From NCBI RefSeq assembly GCF_015356825.1, contig NZ_JAACYW010000013.1:1-64000 (forward strand): DNA of 64,000 bases, in the 5' to 3' direction. This document shows, piece after piece, positions 25,145 to 42,347 of the stretch. How positions within the stretch are numbered: position 1 is the first letter of the stretch; each line of letters opens with the position of its first letter. The stretch comes from Catenulispora rubra (GTDB lineage: Bacteria; Actinomycetota; Actinomycetes; Streptomycetales; Catenulisporaceae). The position numbers and the translations under genes were made by a program. The notes under the pieces are model-generated. The model saw only the letters and a list, made by a program, of their open reading frames with translations, was not told the origin of the DNA and searched no databases.

Positions 25145-27999
25145 GACACTCCGTCCGGGTGTTCTTCGATCAGGACGTGGTAGTTGATGCCGCCGGTGCC
25201 GAAGGAGCTCAGGGCCGCCCGGCGCGGCCGGGTCCCCCCGGCGGGCCACGGCGCGGGCCGACGGTCGATGAACGCGGGGATCGCGTCGAGGTCCAACTCG
25301 GGGCTGATGGTGCGCAGGTTGGCGTTCGGCGGGAAGGTGCGGGCCTGCAGGGCGAGCAGCACCCGCAGCAGGCCGGCGGCGCCGGCTGCGGCGAAGGTGT
25401 GGCCGAAGAACGACTTGGCCGAGCCCACCTGCAGGGGACGCCGGCGCTCTCCCCCGCCGTAGACGTCGGTGACGGCCGACAGCTCGACCCGGTCGCCGAC
25501 CCGGGTGCCGGTGCCGTGCGCCTCCAGGTAGTCGACCGTGTCGGGGCCGAAGCCCGCGTCGCCGAACGCCTGGCGCATGGCGCGCGCCTGGCCGGCGCGG
25601 TCCGGCGCGATGAGGGAGTGGGCGTCGTTGGATCCGCCCACGCCGCGGATGACGCCGAGGATGCGGTCGCCGTCCTCCAGCGCGTCGCTGTATCGCTTGA
25701 GCAGGAACAGCGCGCAGCCGTCGCCGGGCGAGAAGCCGTCGGCGGCTTCGTCGAAGGGCGTGATCTTGTCGTGGGAGAGCAGACCGAGGGAGGAGCACAG
25801 GATCAGGTCCCTGACGTTGCAGGCCAGTTCCACGCCTCCGGCGATCGCGTAGCGGGCGGTGCCGCTGCGCAGGGCGCCGACCGCGAGGTCCAGGGCGGCC
25901 AGCGAGGACGCGCAGGCGGCCTCGACCGCGACCGGGACCGCTGCGAGGCGGAACTCGCCGGCGATGACGGCGGCGGTCCCGCTGGCCAGCCAGCCGTCCA
26001 GGGCGCCGGGCGCGTCCGGGTCCTCGGGGGCGCCGAACCGGCGGCGCGTGCGGGCGGCCAGCCGCCGCCGGTCTTCGCCGTCCAGGTGGGCGAGCGCGTC
26101 GAGAGCGGGAATCGCCCTGGCCGCCAGGTCCAGCTCGGCGGCGCTGTTGAGGGCTCGTTCGCGGCCCAGGCTCAGCGAGGAGCCGACGGCGATCAGGCCC
26201 GGACCATGCAGGGAGGCCGGTCGCGGTCCACCGCCGGAGAACAGTTGGGCCGCCACGGTCAGGGCCACCCGCTGTGCGGCGTCCATCGCCGTCCAGCGGC
26301 GCGGGGTGATCCGCAGACCGCGGGGCGGAGCGGTCGGGACCGGCGCGGGCGAGCCCTGGTCGGTGTAAGTGTGGGTGAGACTGAGCGCCGAGGGGTCGAA
26401 GTAGAGCTCCCGGTCCAGGATCCGGGTCGGCAGGGGGCCGATGCGGTCCCGTCCGGAACGGAAGACGTCCCACACGGCTGCGGGGCCATTCGCACCGGCG
26501 AAGTGCGCGCCCCAGCTGATGACCGCCACGGGTTCGCCCTCCCGGACCCGTACCGGCCGACGTATCGGTGTGACCGGGACAGCCTGGTGTTCCTCCAAGA
26601 CGAAGTGGGCCAGCATCCCGGTCAGCGACGCGCCGCTGACGGTGGCACGGCGCGGCGTCGCCGACCGTTCCCAGAGCTGTGGGCTCGTCAGGAACCGGAA
26701 CCCGGAGCCGGGCGTCGGCAGGGTATCGCCGGGCGACCACGTGGGTGGCAGAGTGCTGCGCTCGAGCGCGAGCGCTGCTTTGATCACACTCGCCAGGCCT
26801 GCGTTGGCGAAGGTGTGGCCGAGGCGGTCGCGGATGCTCCCAAGGACCGCCTCGGCGGGCGAGCCCGTGAAGAGGTCTGACAGCGCCGTCAGTTCGGCCC
26901 GGGTTTCGTTGGGGAAGCCGGACCCGAAGCACTCCACCAGGCCGATGGAGTCGGCGGGCACGTCCGCGTCCCGGCAGGCCAGTTCCGCGACCTCCCGGCG
27001 GCGTTCGACCGAGACCGAGTAGCGGAAGGTGCCCGGACGCGGGTCCTGTCCCAGAGCGCAGCCACGGATCACCGCACGGACCCGGTCTTCTTCGGTCACG
27101 TCGGACAGCCGTTTGAGGAGCACCGCGCTCACCCCTTCGGCCAGGGTGAACCCGTCGCCCGGGCCCGCGAAGGGGTGACCGCAGGCCGACGTCAGGCCTT
27201 TGACGTCCAGGGCACCGGCCAGCAGACTGCTCTCCCGCAGCTGGCCCGTGACCACCAGCACGGTATCCGAGTCGCCGCGGCGCAGACTGCCGACCGCGTG
27301 GGCGAGCGCGACGAGCGAGGTGCCGTCCGCCGCTTCCAGAGCCACGGTCCTGCCTCGGAGCTTGAAGACGCTCGCGATGCGCGCGGGGATGGTGCTGGCC
27401 ATCTCACCGACCCGGTCATGCGGTGACCCGGCCAGGCGGGGCCCGAGCAGTTCCAGCAGCTCCGATGCCGCGGCGTCGGCGGCCGGCCCGAGGTCCGACC
27501 CGACGTCCAGCCCCAGGTCCGTATCGGAGTCCGGCCCGAGATCCCACCCGGCGTCCGGGCCGGAACCGTCCTGTCCGGCCGATCGCAGATCGTGGGCCAA
27601 CCGCTGCGCCTCGATCCGCAGCGCGTTGAGATACTGCCGGTCCAGTCCGGCGCAGACCCCGACGATCACGTCGAACCGTTCGCCGCGCACCGGCCGGTCG
27701 GTGAGGCCCGCGTCGCTCAGCGCTTGCCGAGAAGCCTCAAGCATGAGCTTCTGCATCCGGGTCATCGACGCCGACTGCGCCGGCGGGATCTTGAACTCCG
27801 CCACATCGACCTCGATGTCGAGCAGGCCGTGGGGCAGAGTCGGGCGTCCCGCAGGGTCCTCGACGGCCGGCGGATCGGTGCAGGCGCAGTGCAATCGCGT
27901 GGCAGTCACCAGATCCCAGAACGCTTCAACGCCGCGGGCCCGCGGGTACAGCGCCGACATCCCGACGATCGCGACGGGCTCGCTCGGGGGGAGATCCAT
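25141..27999 (-). CDS. redX: RedX bipartite ketosynthase, N-terminal half inactive
   Basis: 952 residues containing two thiolase-fold ketosynthase halves. The C-terminal half is intact: C696 in [12 protein letters not shown], His in [11 protein letters not shown] and His in [12 protein letters not shown]. The N-terminal half keeps the fold, but the Cys position is D225 ([11 protein letters not shown]) and the first His is replaced in VECFGSGF, like a chain-length factor. RedX takes the pyrrolyl group from RedO and condenses it with malonyl-RedN in bipyrrole formation. Start at 27999 ([19 protein letters not shown]) with AAGGAG upstream; the longer frame is spurious. It follows the TetR gene by 68 bp and overlaps redW. 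Confidence 0.92.
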   Translation of the reverse strand: MDLPPSEPVAIVGMSALYPRARGVEAFWDLVTATRLHCACTDPPAVEDPAGRPTLPHGLLDIEVDVAEFKIPPAQSASMTRMQKLMLEASRQALSDAGLTDRPVRGERFDVIVGVCAGLDRQYLNALRIEAQRLAHDLRSAGQDGSGPDAGWDLGPDSDTDLGLDVGSDLGPAADAAASELLELLGPRLAGSPHDRVGEMASTIPARIASVFKLRGRTVALEAADGTSLVALAHAVGSLRRGDSDTVLVVTGQLRESSLLAGALDVKGLTSACGHPFAGPGDGFTLAEGVSAVLLKRLSDVTEEDRVRAVIRGCALGQDPRPGTFRYSVSVERRREVAELACRDADVPADSIGLVECFGSGFPNETRAELTALSDLFTGSPAEAVLGSIRDRLGHTFANAGLASVIKAALALERSTLPPTWSPGDTLPTPGSGFRFLTSPQLWERSATPRRATVSGASLTGMLAHFVLEEHQAVPVTPIRRPVRVREGEPVAVISWGAHFAGANGPAAVWDVFRSGRDRIGPLPTRILDRELYFDPSALSLTHTYTDQGSPAPVPTAPPRGLRITPRRWTAMDAAQRVALTVAAQLFSGGGPRPASLHGPGLIAVGSSLSLGRERALNSAAELDLAARAIPALDALAHLDGEDRRRLAARTRRRFGAPEDPDAPGALDGWLASGTAAVIAGEFRLAAVPVAVEAACASSLAALDLAVGALRSGTARYAIAGGVELACNVRDLILCSSLGLLSHDKITPFDEAADGFSPGDGCALFLLKRYSDALEDGDRILGVIRGVGGSNDAHSLIAPDRAGQARAMRQAFGDAGFGPDTVDYLEAHGTGTRVGDRVELSAVTDVYGGGERRRPLQVGSAKSFFGHTFAAAGAAGLLRVLLALQARTFPPNANLRTISPELDLDAIPAFIDRRPAPWPAGGTRPRRAALSSFGTGGINYHVLIEEHPDGVS

Positions 28000-28067
28000 C
28001 GGAGCAGCTCCTTCGCGGTCGGTTGAGTGGCTCAGACGGCCGGGGACGGGGGAACCCCGGCCGTCGG

Positions 28068-28661
28068 TCAGGGGGTGGCCGGTCGGTCCGCCGCTTCGGG
28101 CAGGCCGATCAGCCGGCGCAGCGGGCCGTCGACCGGCACCGCGAGCTGCGGGTCGACCAGACGGTGCAGGACCAGGCCGTCGAGCAGGGCGCCGAGGGCC
28201 AGCGCGGTCGGCTCCGGGTCGGTGGTCAGGCCGTGGTCGGCGAGCCACCGCGCCACCGCCTGGACCCACTTGCCCTGCAAGGTGGCCAAGCCGGTGCGCA
28301 GCCGCTCGTTCCGGGTGGCAGCGAGCAGCATCTCGCTGGTCAGGACGGTCGCGGCGGGGTCGGCCGAGTACTGCGCCATCCCCGCCACAGCCAGTTCGAC
28401 GCCCTGCAGGCCGGGAGGGGCCTGGTCGAGCATCGCCATCACGATCCCGACCTCGCGCTCGACGGTCTCCAGCGAGGCCTCGATGAGCAGGTCGGTGACC
28501 GTGCCGAAGTGATAGTGGACCAGTCCGGCCCGCACATCCGCACGGGCCGCGATCTTGCGCGTGGTCACCGCGCCCCAGCCCTCCTCAACGATGAGTTGGC
28601 CGGCGGCGGCGAGCAGCCGCGCCCTGGTCTCCTGGCCCCGCTCCACTGACGTGGGTGTCAT
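28068..28661 (-). CDS. TetR-family regulator inside the red cluster
   Basis: 197 residues. The HTH is clear (RARLLAAAGQLIVEEGWGAV, then IAARADVRAGLVHYHFGTVT), with a helical ligand-binding domain after. GGAG lies about 11 nt before the ATG at 28661. It is the first gene of the block TetR-redX-redW-redY-exporter. A dense palindromic repeat array begins 80 bp upstream, the likely operator. A plausible model is autorepression relieved by the pigment or an intermediate, coupling export to production. Such a gene is not in the classical red cluster. Confidence 0.9.
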   Translation of the reverse strand: MTPTSVERGQETRARLLAAAGQLIVEEGWGAVTTRKIAARADVRAGLVHYHFGTVTDLLIEASLETVEREVGIVMAMLDQAPPGLQGVELAVAGMAQYSADPAATVLTSEMLLAATRNERLRTGLATLQGKWVQAVARWLADHGLTTDPEPTALALGALLDGLVLHRLVDPQLAVPVDGPLRRLIGLPEAADRPATP

Positions 28662-28741
28662 CCGCTATGTGCTCCGTCGTGACTGGCCGGCGTCGGTCGC
28701 CGCCGGTCAGCGGCCCGCACGGTCCGTCTTCTCGTCGATTG

Positions 28742-28793
28742 GGCGATCGCCTTAGGCGTACGCCTTGGCCGATCGCCTTGGGCGTTTGCCCAA
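28742..28793. repeat. Four tandem 13-bp palindromic units upstream of tetR
   Basis: Consecutive units GGCGATCGCCTTA (28742), GGCGTACGCCTTG (28755), GCCGATCGCCTTG (28768) and GGCGTTTGCCCAA (28781) form an uninterrupted 52-bp array. The first two cores (GGCGATCGCC, GGCGTACGCC) are perfect palindromes. The boundary of units 3 and 4 also gives TTGGGC-GTTT-GCCCAA. It lies between redG and tetR, 81-132 bp upstream of the tetR ATG. A multi-site operator is the simplest reading. Confidence 0.7.
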
Positions 28794-28839
28794 TGACTCA
28801 CAGCTTAGCGCCGGCGACGTTCTGTTGTCACGCGGCGCC

Positions 28840-29943
28840 TCATTCCGAAGAGGCGAGCAGCTCGGCTTCCAGCTCGGCGTCGTCGACCCGGTACGCCGCC
28901 TCTGGCTCGTCCGGCCGGGCCCCGGCCTGCTTCTTCAGTTGGTCACGCATCACCACGTACTTGGCGTTCAGCTCGTCGACCGCCACGAAGCGGTTCACAC
29001 TCCGGCCGGTGACGCGCGGTTGGATCTGCTGGACCACCCGCATGTCCTGCACCTCCTGGACCCGCTTCTGCGCGAACAGCGCCATCCGCGGGATCAGCCG
29101 CCGCAGTGCCGGGAACCGCAGCGCCTTCTTCAGGTGCGCGTCCTCGTACCAGCGGAACAGGACCTGGGTGTGCTCCTCGTCGATCGGGGTCATCCAGATC
29201 GTGACGTCGAAGGGCTCGGTGTGGATGTGCACCATGCCCGGGAACGTGAAGGTGACGTTCATCGGCGCCCGGTTGGTCGGGTCGCCCTCCTGGCACAGGT
29301 CGAAGTCGTGGCGCAGCGTGGTGCCGTCCACCGACAGCCGGCTGTTCTCGACCTTGGTCATGGCGAAGTAACGCTTCCTGCCGTCCAGGCCGAGGTGCTT
29401 GGCGGTACCGCTCCAACCGATGTAGTCGAACCAGTTGAACCAGTGGTCCCGGTGCACGACCGGCACGTGGTAGAAGTCGAGCAGGCTCTCGATGTACCGG
29501 GTGTAGTGGACCGGCTGGGACCAGCTGGACGTCGCGTACAGCTCGGGCTTGTCCCGCACTTCCGGCGGGATCTGCACCTCGGGCAACGGCTCGGTGCGCC
29601 GGCCCCACCACAGCCAGATCAGCCCGGCCTCCTCGCGCACCGGGTGGGTGTCCAGGCGCATCGACTTGGGGATCCTGGCGTCCGCGCCCAGGCAGGGCGC
29701 GAGAACGCACTGGCCGTCGGCGTCGAAACGGAAGTCGTGATAGGGGCAGCCGAGGGTGTCGCCGCGCAACCGGCCGTCGGCCATGTTCGCGCCCTTGTGC
29801 GGGCAGCGTGCGGACTGGCACACCAGCGTGCCGTCGGTCGAGCGCCACAGGACGAGGTCCATGCCGAGCCGGCGGACGCCGACCGGCCGGTCGTTGCGGA
29901 CGTCCTGGGAGCGCGTGATCGCGTACCACTGATCGGGAATCAT
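28840..29943 (-). CDS. redG: Rieske oxygenase-like oxidative cyclase RedG
   Basis: 367 residues. The Rieske [2Fe-2S] cluster ligands are C47, H49, C66 and H69 (CPHKGANMADG and GCPYHDF). The mononuclear iron site is in IESLLDFYHVPVVH (D156, H159, H164). RedG/McpG enzymes cyclise undecylprodigiosin-type alkyl chains to streptorubin B or metacycloprodigiosin by C-H activation, so the cluster should yield a cyclic prodiginine. Ring size cannot be told from this sequence by eye. ATG at 29943 with AAGGAG 8 nt upstream. It is last in the main minus-strand operon, 95 bp after redH. Confidence 0.93.
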   Translation of the reverse strand: MIPDQWYAITRSQDVRNDRPVGVRRLGMDLVLWRSTDGTLVCQSARCPHKGANMADGRLRGDTLGCPYHDFRFDADGQCVLAPCLGADARIPKSMRLDTHPVREEAGLIWLWWGRRTEPLPEVQIPPEVRDKPELYATSSWSQPVHYTRYIESLLDFYHVPVVHRDHWFNWFDYIGWSGTAKHLGLDGRKRYFAMTKVENSRLSVDGTTLRHDFDLCQEGDPTNRAPMNVTFTFPGMVHIHTEPFDVTIWMTPIDEEHTQVLFRWYEDAHLKKALRFPALRRLIPRMALFAQKRVQEVQDMRVVQQIQPRVTGRSVNRFVAVDELNAKYVVMRDQLKKQAGARPDEPEAAYRVDDAELEAELLASSE

Positions 29944-30038
29944 TGTGCTGTCTCCTTCTCGGACCCGGGCACCGCCAGGCGGTGCCCGGTTTCGGGATGC
30001 GGGAAGTGAGTGCGGGAAAGACGAGAGGCAGCCCGGGC

Positions 30039-32708
30039 TCAGCCCTCGACGATCTCCACCACGCCGGCGTCACCGTCCACCACGACCATGTCGCCGGTGG
30101 CGATGCGGCGGGTGGCCTGCTTGGTGTTGACCACCGAGGGCACGTTGAACTCGCGGGCCACGATGGAGCTGTGCGAGAGCATCGACCCGATGTCAGTCAC
30201 CACGCCACCGGCGATGGCGAACAACGGCGTCCAAGACGCGTCAGTGAAGCGGGTCACCAGGATCTCCCCGGCCTGGAACTCGTCGGCCTGCCAGACCAGG
30301 TCCTCGATCACCCGCGCCCGGCCCACCACGCGCCCCGGGCTGGCGGCCAGCCCCTCCAGGCGCGCGCCGTCCGGAGCCGGCACCACGGCACGCGTGGGAT
30401 CGTGCTCGCCGATCAACGTGAGCGGGGGCTCGGGCAGCCGACGCACGTACTGGAACTCGCGGCGTGCCTCCTCCAGGCGTACCCGGGAGAAGACCTCCTG
30501 CGGCTCGTCGGTGCCCGACAGGTAGCTGAGCACGTCGGCGAAGTCGAGGTAGGCCACCTCGTCCGGCGAGCGCAGAACGCCGGCGGCGATCAGCCGGCGG
30601 CCCACCTCGTAGACCACGTTGCGGACCAGCCAGATCGAGGTGATCATCGACATCCGCGCGGTCTCCCGCAACTCGCTGCACTGCACGTACATCGCGATGA
30701 CCTTCTCGATCACCGTGCGCTTCGTGCGCGGCAGCCGGGTGAGCACCACAGCGGCGTCGCCGTCCTGGTAGGCGCGGCTGCGGCCGAGGATCTCGTCGAT
30801 GGAGAAGCCGTCCTCCGCGTAGCGGCGGATCATCTGGAACACGTAGGAGGGGTCGTCGATCCACCGCGGGTGGGTCAGTTCCATCTCCTGGTGGCTGCGG
30901 GTGCCGTTGGCCCGCAGGAACGGCTCGATCCGGTTCTTCCAGAACTCCTTTCCCGCCTCGTCGGCGAGCAGGGCGGCGGGCAGGGCCTCGAACGGGGTCT
31001 CGCGGATCAGGCGCATGACCGCCGGCCGGTCCTTGGCGGCCTGGGCCACGACCCAGATGTCCCGGGCCGACTCGACGGTGCGGAGGCTCGACATGTCGGT
31101 CTTCACGCGGTTCTGCAGGTTGTGGCCGTCCTTGCCGAGCCACTTCGCGCACAGTTCGGCCAGCACGCCGTAGAAGCCGAACGCGTTGATGTAGTACGGC
31201 ATGTAGCCGACGTGCATGTCGTGGAAGTAGCCGAGGTAGCGCGTCATCTCGGCATCGAGCTCGCGGCGGCTCAGCCGGGTCAGGTCCAGGGCGCGGGCCC
31301 GGTCGAACTCGTACTCGCGCGAGCGGACCATCCGCTGCGCGCGGCGCTTCATCTGCGCCATCTCCACCGCGGTGCACCGCAGCCAGTGCGTCAGCGCGGC
31401 CCGGCCCTCACTGCCTCCGGGGTAGGTCCCGAAGGGGTTGTGGTAGCCGGTCAGGTCGGCCTCTTCGCTGGCGAACCGGGCGGTGAAGTGACGCTGGTCG
31501 CGGGTCGGCGGGCACTGTCCGAGCATGTAGGAGGTGAAGGAGATGTTGAGGTAGATGTGGCCCTGCAGGTAACCCATGTGCAGGTCCGGGTCGCCGGGGT
31601 CGAGCACCCCGACCGCCCGCGCGCAGTCGGTGTGCACGTTCGCCTGGTAGTACCGGGCGAACGACTGGCCCAGCGGGGACATGATGCCGGTGAAGATCTC
31701 GCCGATGTCCATGCGGGACCACAGCGTGCCCTCCGCGATCGGCCGCGGCTGCTCGGTGACGTACAACCGGTTGCGGTCGGTCCGCTGCGGGCGGGTGGTG
31801 ATCGGCCGGGCCTGCAGGAGGTGGAAGCGGCCGTCCTTCAGGACCCACTCCAGGTCCTGTTCGGCCTCGTAGTACGTGCGGACCGAGACCGCCAGCCTGG
31901 CGAGCTCTTCCAGTTGATCGCGGGTCAGGCACGGAAGGTTGCGGTCGGCTTCGTCGACCTTGGTGATGCCGATCCGGCCGGGTTCCAGCGGCGCGCACTT
32001 GGTGACCTTGTACCGGATCTCCTGCTCCACCGGCGACATGGTGCGCTCGTCGACGAGGAACCAGTCCGACGGAACCTTGCCGGACACCAGGCCCTCGCCG
32101 AGGCCCCAGCAGGCCTCGACCACCATCTGGTGCGGCCGCGGGCTGACCGGGTCGGTCGTGAACAGCACCCCGCTGACGTCGGCGTGGATCATCTCCTGGA
32201 CGATCACGGCGATCGCGCCGGCCGGTTCCGGGCCTTCGCGGTAGACCTGCGCCCGGTCGGACCACAGGGAGGCCCAGCATTCCTTGACCGCGGCGATCAG
32301 TTCCTCGTCCCCTGCGACGTCCAGGATCGTGTCGTGCTGGCCGGCGAACGACTGCCCCGCGGAGTCCTCGCGGACGGCCGACGAGCGCACCGCCACGCGG
32401 GGACGGCCCAGCTCGGCATAAGCGGCCAGGATCGGCTCGGTGATCGCCGCGGGCAGGGTGCCGTCCAGGACGCGGCGGCGCAGTACGGGCCCGGATTCGC
32501 TGCTCTCCCCCTCGTCGATGCCGAGGTGCTCCATCGCCTGCTCGAACACCGCGGTGCCGATGCAGAACGCCGGCGGGATCGGCAACCCGGCCGCGATGAG
32601 TTCGGCCAGGCGGGCAGCCTTGCCGCCGAGGACCTGGTCGTCGGGCTTGTCCACCCGGTCCAGGCGGATGACGGCGCTGCCGCGCTCGTTCACTGTCGTC
32701 GTGTCCAA
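30039..32708 (-). CDS. redH: Prodiginine condensing enzyme RedH
   Basis: 889 residues related to pyruvate phosphate dikinase/PEP synthase. The N-terminal ATP-grasp nucleotide domain (LGGKAARLAELIAAGLPIPP, VAVRSSAVREDSAGQSFAGQ) is followed by a long helical region. The C-terminal swivelling domain carries the phospho-His H846 in GSMLSHSSIVARE. RedH uses ATP to condense 4-methoxy-bipyrrole-carbaldehyde with 2-undecylpyrrole. The start is taken as TTG at 32708 because AGGAGG lies 8 nt before it; a GTG 15 nt later would be 23 nt from that site. The longer frame to 33128 overlaps redI and is spurious. Confidence 0.92.
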   Translation of the reverse strand: MDTTTVNERGSAVIRLDRVDKPDDQVLGGKAARLAELIAAGLPIPPAFCIGTAVFEQAMEHLGIDEGESSESGPVLRRRVLDGTLPAAITEPILAAYAELGRPRVAVRSSAVREDSAGQSFAGQHDTILDVAGDEELIAAVKECWASLWSDRAQVYREGPEPAGAIAVIVQEMIHADVSGVLFTTDPVSPRPHQMVVEACWGLGEGLVSGKVPSDWFLVDERTMSPVEQEIRYKVTKCAPLEPGRIGITKVDEADRNLPCLTRDQLEELARLAVSVRTYYEAEQDLEWVLKDGRFHLLQARPITTRPQRTDRNRLYVTEQPRPIAEGTLWSRMDIGEIFTGIMSPLGQSFARYYQANVHTDCARAVGVLDPGDPDLHMGYLQGHIYLNISFTSYMLGQCPPTRDQRHFTARFASEEADLTGYHNPFGTYPGGSEGRAALTHWLRCTAVEMAQMKRRAQRMVRSREYEFDRARALDLTRLSRRELDAEMTRYLGYFHDMHVGYMPYYINAFGFYGVLAELCAKWLGKDGHNLQNRVKTDMSSLRTVESARDIWVVAQAAKDRPAVMRLIRETPFEALPAALLADEAGKEFWKNRIEPFLRANGTRSHQEMELTHPRWIDDPSYVFQMIRRYAEDGFSIDEILGRSRAYQDGDAAVVLTRLPRTKRTVIEKVIAMYVQCSELRETARMSMITSIWLVRNVVYEVGRRLIAAGVLRSPDEVAYLDFADVLSYLSGTDEPQEVFSRVRLEEARREFQYVRRLPEPPLTLIGEHDPTRAVVPAPDGARLEGLAASPGRVVGRARVIEDLVWQADEFQAGEILVTRFTDASWTPLFAIAGGVVTDIGSMLSHSSIVAREFNVPSVVNTKQATRRIATGDMVVVDGDAGVVEIVEG

Positions 32709-32740
32709 CGGAGGAACCTCCTTGTCGGTGCCGGGACCGG

Positions 32741-33772
32741 TCACGGCTGTCCGGCCGGGGCGTTGACGCCCACGACCGCGTGGAACTGGTCGCCGGGGAT
32801 CAGGCGGCGGGTCGTCACCTGCGCGAACCCGGCGTCGTCCAGCTGCCGGACCAGGTCCTCGACCGTGGGCAGCGGCCCGCCGAAGTCGGCGTGGGTGAAC
32901 CACAGGTTCAGGACCTCCAGGCCGAGGTTGCCGCCGCGGCACGCGGTGGTGAGCAGCAGCCGGCCACCGGGGGCCAGCAGCGAGCGCGCCTTGCGCAGCA
33001 CGGCGACCCGTTCCTCGGGCGGGAAGTAGTAGATGTTGTTGTGCAACGTGACCAGGTCGAACTGCGGCTCGACGCTCAGGGTCCGCAGATCCCCCTGGCG
33101 GGTCTCCACGCGGCCCGCAAGCCCCCACACGGCCATGTTCTCGGCCGCCTCGGCGGCCACCTCGTCCTGCAGGTCGATCGCCAGCGCGGTCAGCCGCGGA
33201 TTGAGCTCGGCCGCGAGCCGCACGTACGTGCCCGCGCCGCAGCCGACCTCCAGCAGCCGCAGTGGCCGGTCGCGATCCAGGGTGCGGCGCACGGCCTCCT
33301 CCACGAACGGCTCCACCACCCGCGTCGAGCGCGCGATGACCTTGCCGTCCTGGTCGCTCAATGACAGCGTCCTGCCCTCGCGCAGCATCTGCGGGGCCTC
33401 CATCAGCACCGGAAGATGGAAGCGAAGCACCTCCTCCAGCGCCGCCGCGACCGGTTCGCGGCCGGGCCGCGCCAACGCCTTGGCGGTCCGGCTCCGGAGC
33501 CGGTAGGTGTCGTCGAACCAGGCCAGGTCCCCCAGCCGGACGCCGATGTCGAGCCAGGTGCGCAGTTCCTCGGCGTGCTCGTCCACCTCCAGGCTGTGGG
33601 CCAGCGTCTGCAGGTCGCAGGGCCGCACGGCGAGTCGGCCGAGCACCCCGGAACGGGCGGCCGCGGCCAAAAACGCGGCCCGGTACATCGGCGTGACCAG
33701 ACGTCTGGTGGCCGACAGGAGCAGTGGCAGCTGGCGCTCCTTGGCGATTCGGGTCAGGGTCAGCCGGTCCAT
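32741..33772 (-). CDS. redI: Bipyrrole O-methyltransferase RedI
   Basis: 343 residues. The N-terminal helical dimerisation region is followed by the SAM fold with LLEVGCGAGTYV (about 173-184), an acidic strand end (ALAIDLQDEV) and NIYYFPPEERVAVLRKA. RedI-type enzymes methylate the 4-hydroxyl of the bipyrrole to give the methoxy group essential for prodiginines. GGAGGA lies 7 nt before the ATG at 33772. It overlaps the end of redJ by 13 bp, and its stop is 32 bp before redH. Confidence 0.88.
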   Translation of the reverse strand: MDRLTLTRIAKERQLPLLLSATRRLVTPMYRAAFLAAAARSGVLGRLAVRPCDLQTLAHSLEVDEHAEELRTWLDIGVRLGDLAWFDDTYRLRSRTAKALARPGREPVAAALEEVLRFHLPVLMEAPQMLREGRTLSLSDQDGKVIARSTRVVEPFVEEAVRRTLDRDRPLRLLEVGCGAGTYVRLAAELNPRLTALAIDLQDEVAAEAAENMAVWGLAGRVETRQGDLRTLSVEPQFDLVTLHNNIYYFPPEERVAVLRKARSLLAPGGRLLLTTACRGGNLGLEVLNLWFTHADFGGPLPTVEDLVRQLDDAGFAQVTTRRLIPGDQFHAVVGVNAPAGQP

Positions 33773-34595
33773 CGCGAGTCCTCCGGTAGCTGGTGGGTGT
33801 GTCCTGCGCCGACCGTGTCGAACAGCCGGTCCAAGTCCGCGCGCACGAAGCGCAGCAGCGCGGCGCGGCCCGCGTCGTGGTTCAGGTAGAAGTGGCCGTC
33901 CGGCAGATGGCGGCGCAGCAGCGAGTTGGCGGTGTACTCCCGCCACGCCTCCATCTGCGCCGGGGTGGCGACCGGGTCGCCGTCGGCGGAGAACGCGGTC
34001 ATCGGACAGTTCAGCGGCGCTCGCGGCGTCCACACGTACTCGGCGCACAGCCGCAGATCGGCCCGCAGCACCGGCAGCCGCCGTTCGAGGTAGGCCAGTC
34101 CCATCTCCTCGTCCGCGCCGAGCCCGCCGAGCTCACCGACCGTCCGGCGCAGGTCCGGGTCGTTGGTCGGCCAGCCGGCCGCGGCTCCGTACAGATGCGG
34201 GGCCTTGCTCGCGGACACGAACAGGTGCTCCGGCTCCGGCAGGCCGCGGTCGCGCAAGGCGCACGCGACCTCGTAGGCGAGCAAGGCGCCCATGCTGTGG
34301 CCGAACATGGCGAATCGGTCGGTGTGGCCGGCCTGGATCAGGGCTTGGACCACGTCCTGCACCAAGTGCCGAAGGTCGGAGACCGGCTGCTGATGGGAGC
34401 GCAGTCCGCGCCCGGCCAGCAGTACCGGCACCACCTGGACCGCGGGATCCAGCAGGCGCGGCCAGTCGTGATACAGGGACGGCGTGCCGCCGGCGTGGGG
34501 AAAGCAAATCAGGCGCAGCGCGCAGTCCGGATCCGCGGCCGGAAGCCAGGGGCCGGAGCGTTCCAGGACGGTGGTCATCAGCGCTTCGGCGGTCA

Positions 34596-34596
<1 letters not shown>
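33760..34596 (-). CDS. redJ: Type II thioesterase RedJ
   Basis: 278-residue alpha/beta hydrolase of the type II thioesterase family. LICFPHAGGTPSLYHDW opens the fold, nucleophile S101 is in GHSMGALLAYE, and the acid (ADGDPVAT) and His (PDGHFYLN) complete the triad. In red biosynthesis RedJ supports transfer or release of the dodecanoyl chain from RedQ and editing of stalled carriers. The ATG at 34596 shares its A with the redL-K stop (TGATG). An 18-bp duplication supplies a second in-frame ATG at 34578, so either may be used. Confidence 0.88.

Positions 34597-34605
<9 letters not shown>
34570..34605 (-). repeat. 18-bp tandem duplication at the redL-K/redJ junction
   Basis: Two adjacent 18-bp copies (34570-34587 and 34588-34605 on the plus strand) differ at one base. 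On the minus strand each contains GAAGCGCTGATGACC. The duplication doubles the TGATG stop-start element: the first copy ends redL-K and starts redJ, the second gives a further in-frame ATG six codons later. Confidence 0.8.

Positions 34606-42343
<7,738 letters not shown>

Positions 42344-42347
<4 letters not shown>

Noticed and set aside
29943-33029. 1028-codon plus-strand open frame
   Set aside because: Antisense to redG, redH and redI with no recognisable domain; a codon-bias artefact.
32709-33128. Upstream extension of the redH reading frame
   Set aside because: It overlaps redI and lacks homology; a TTG with a strong ribosome site at 32708 fits the family start.
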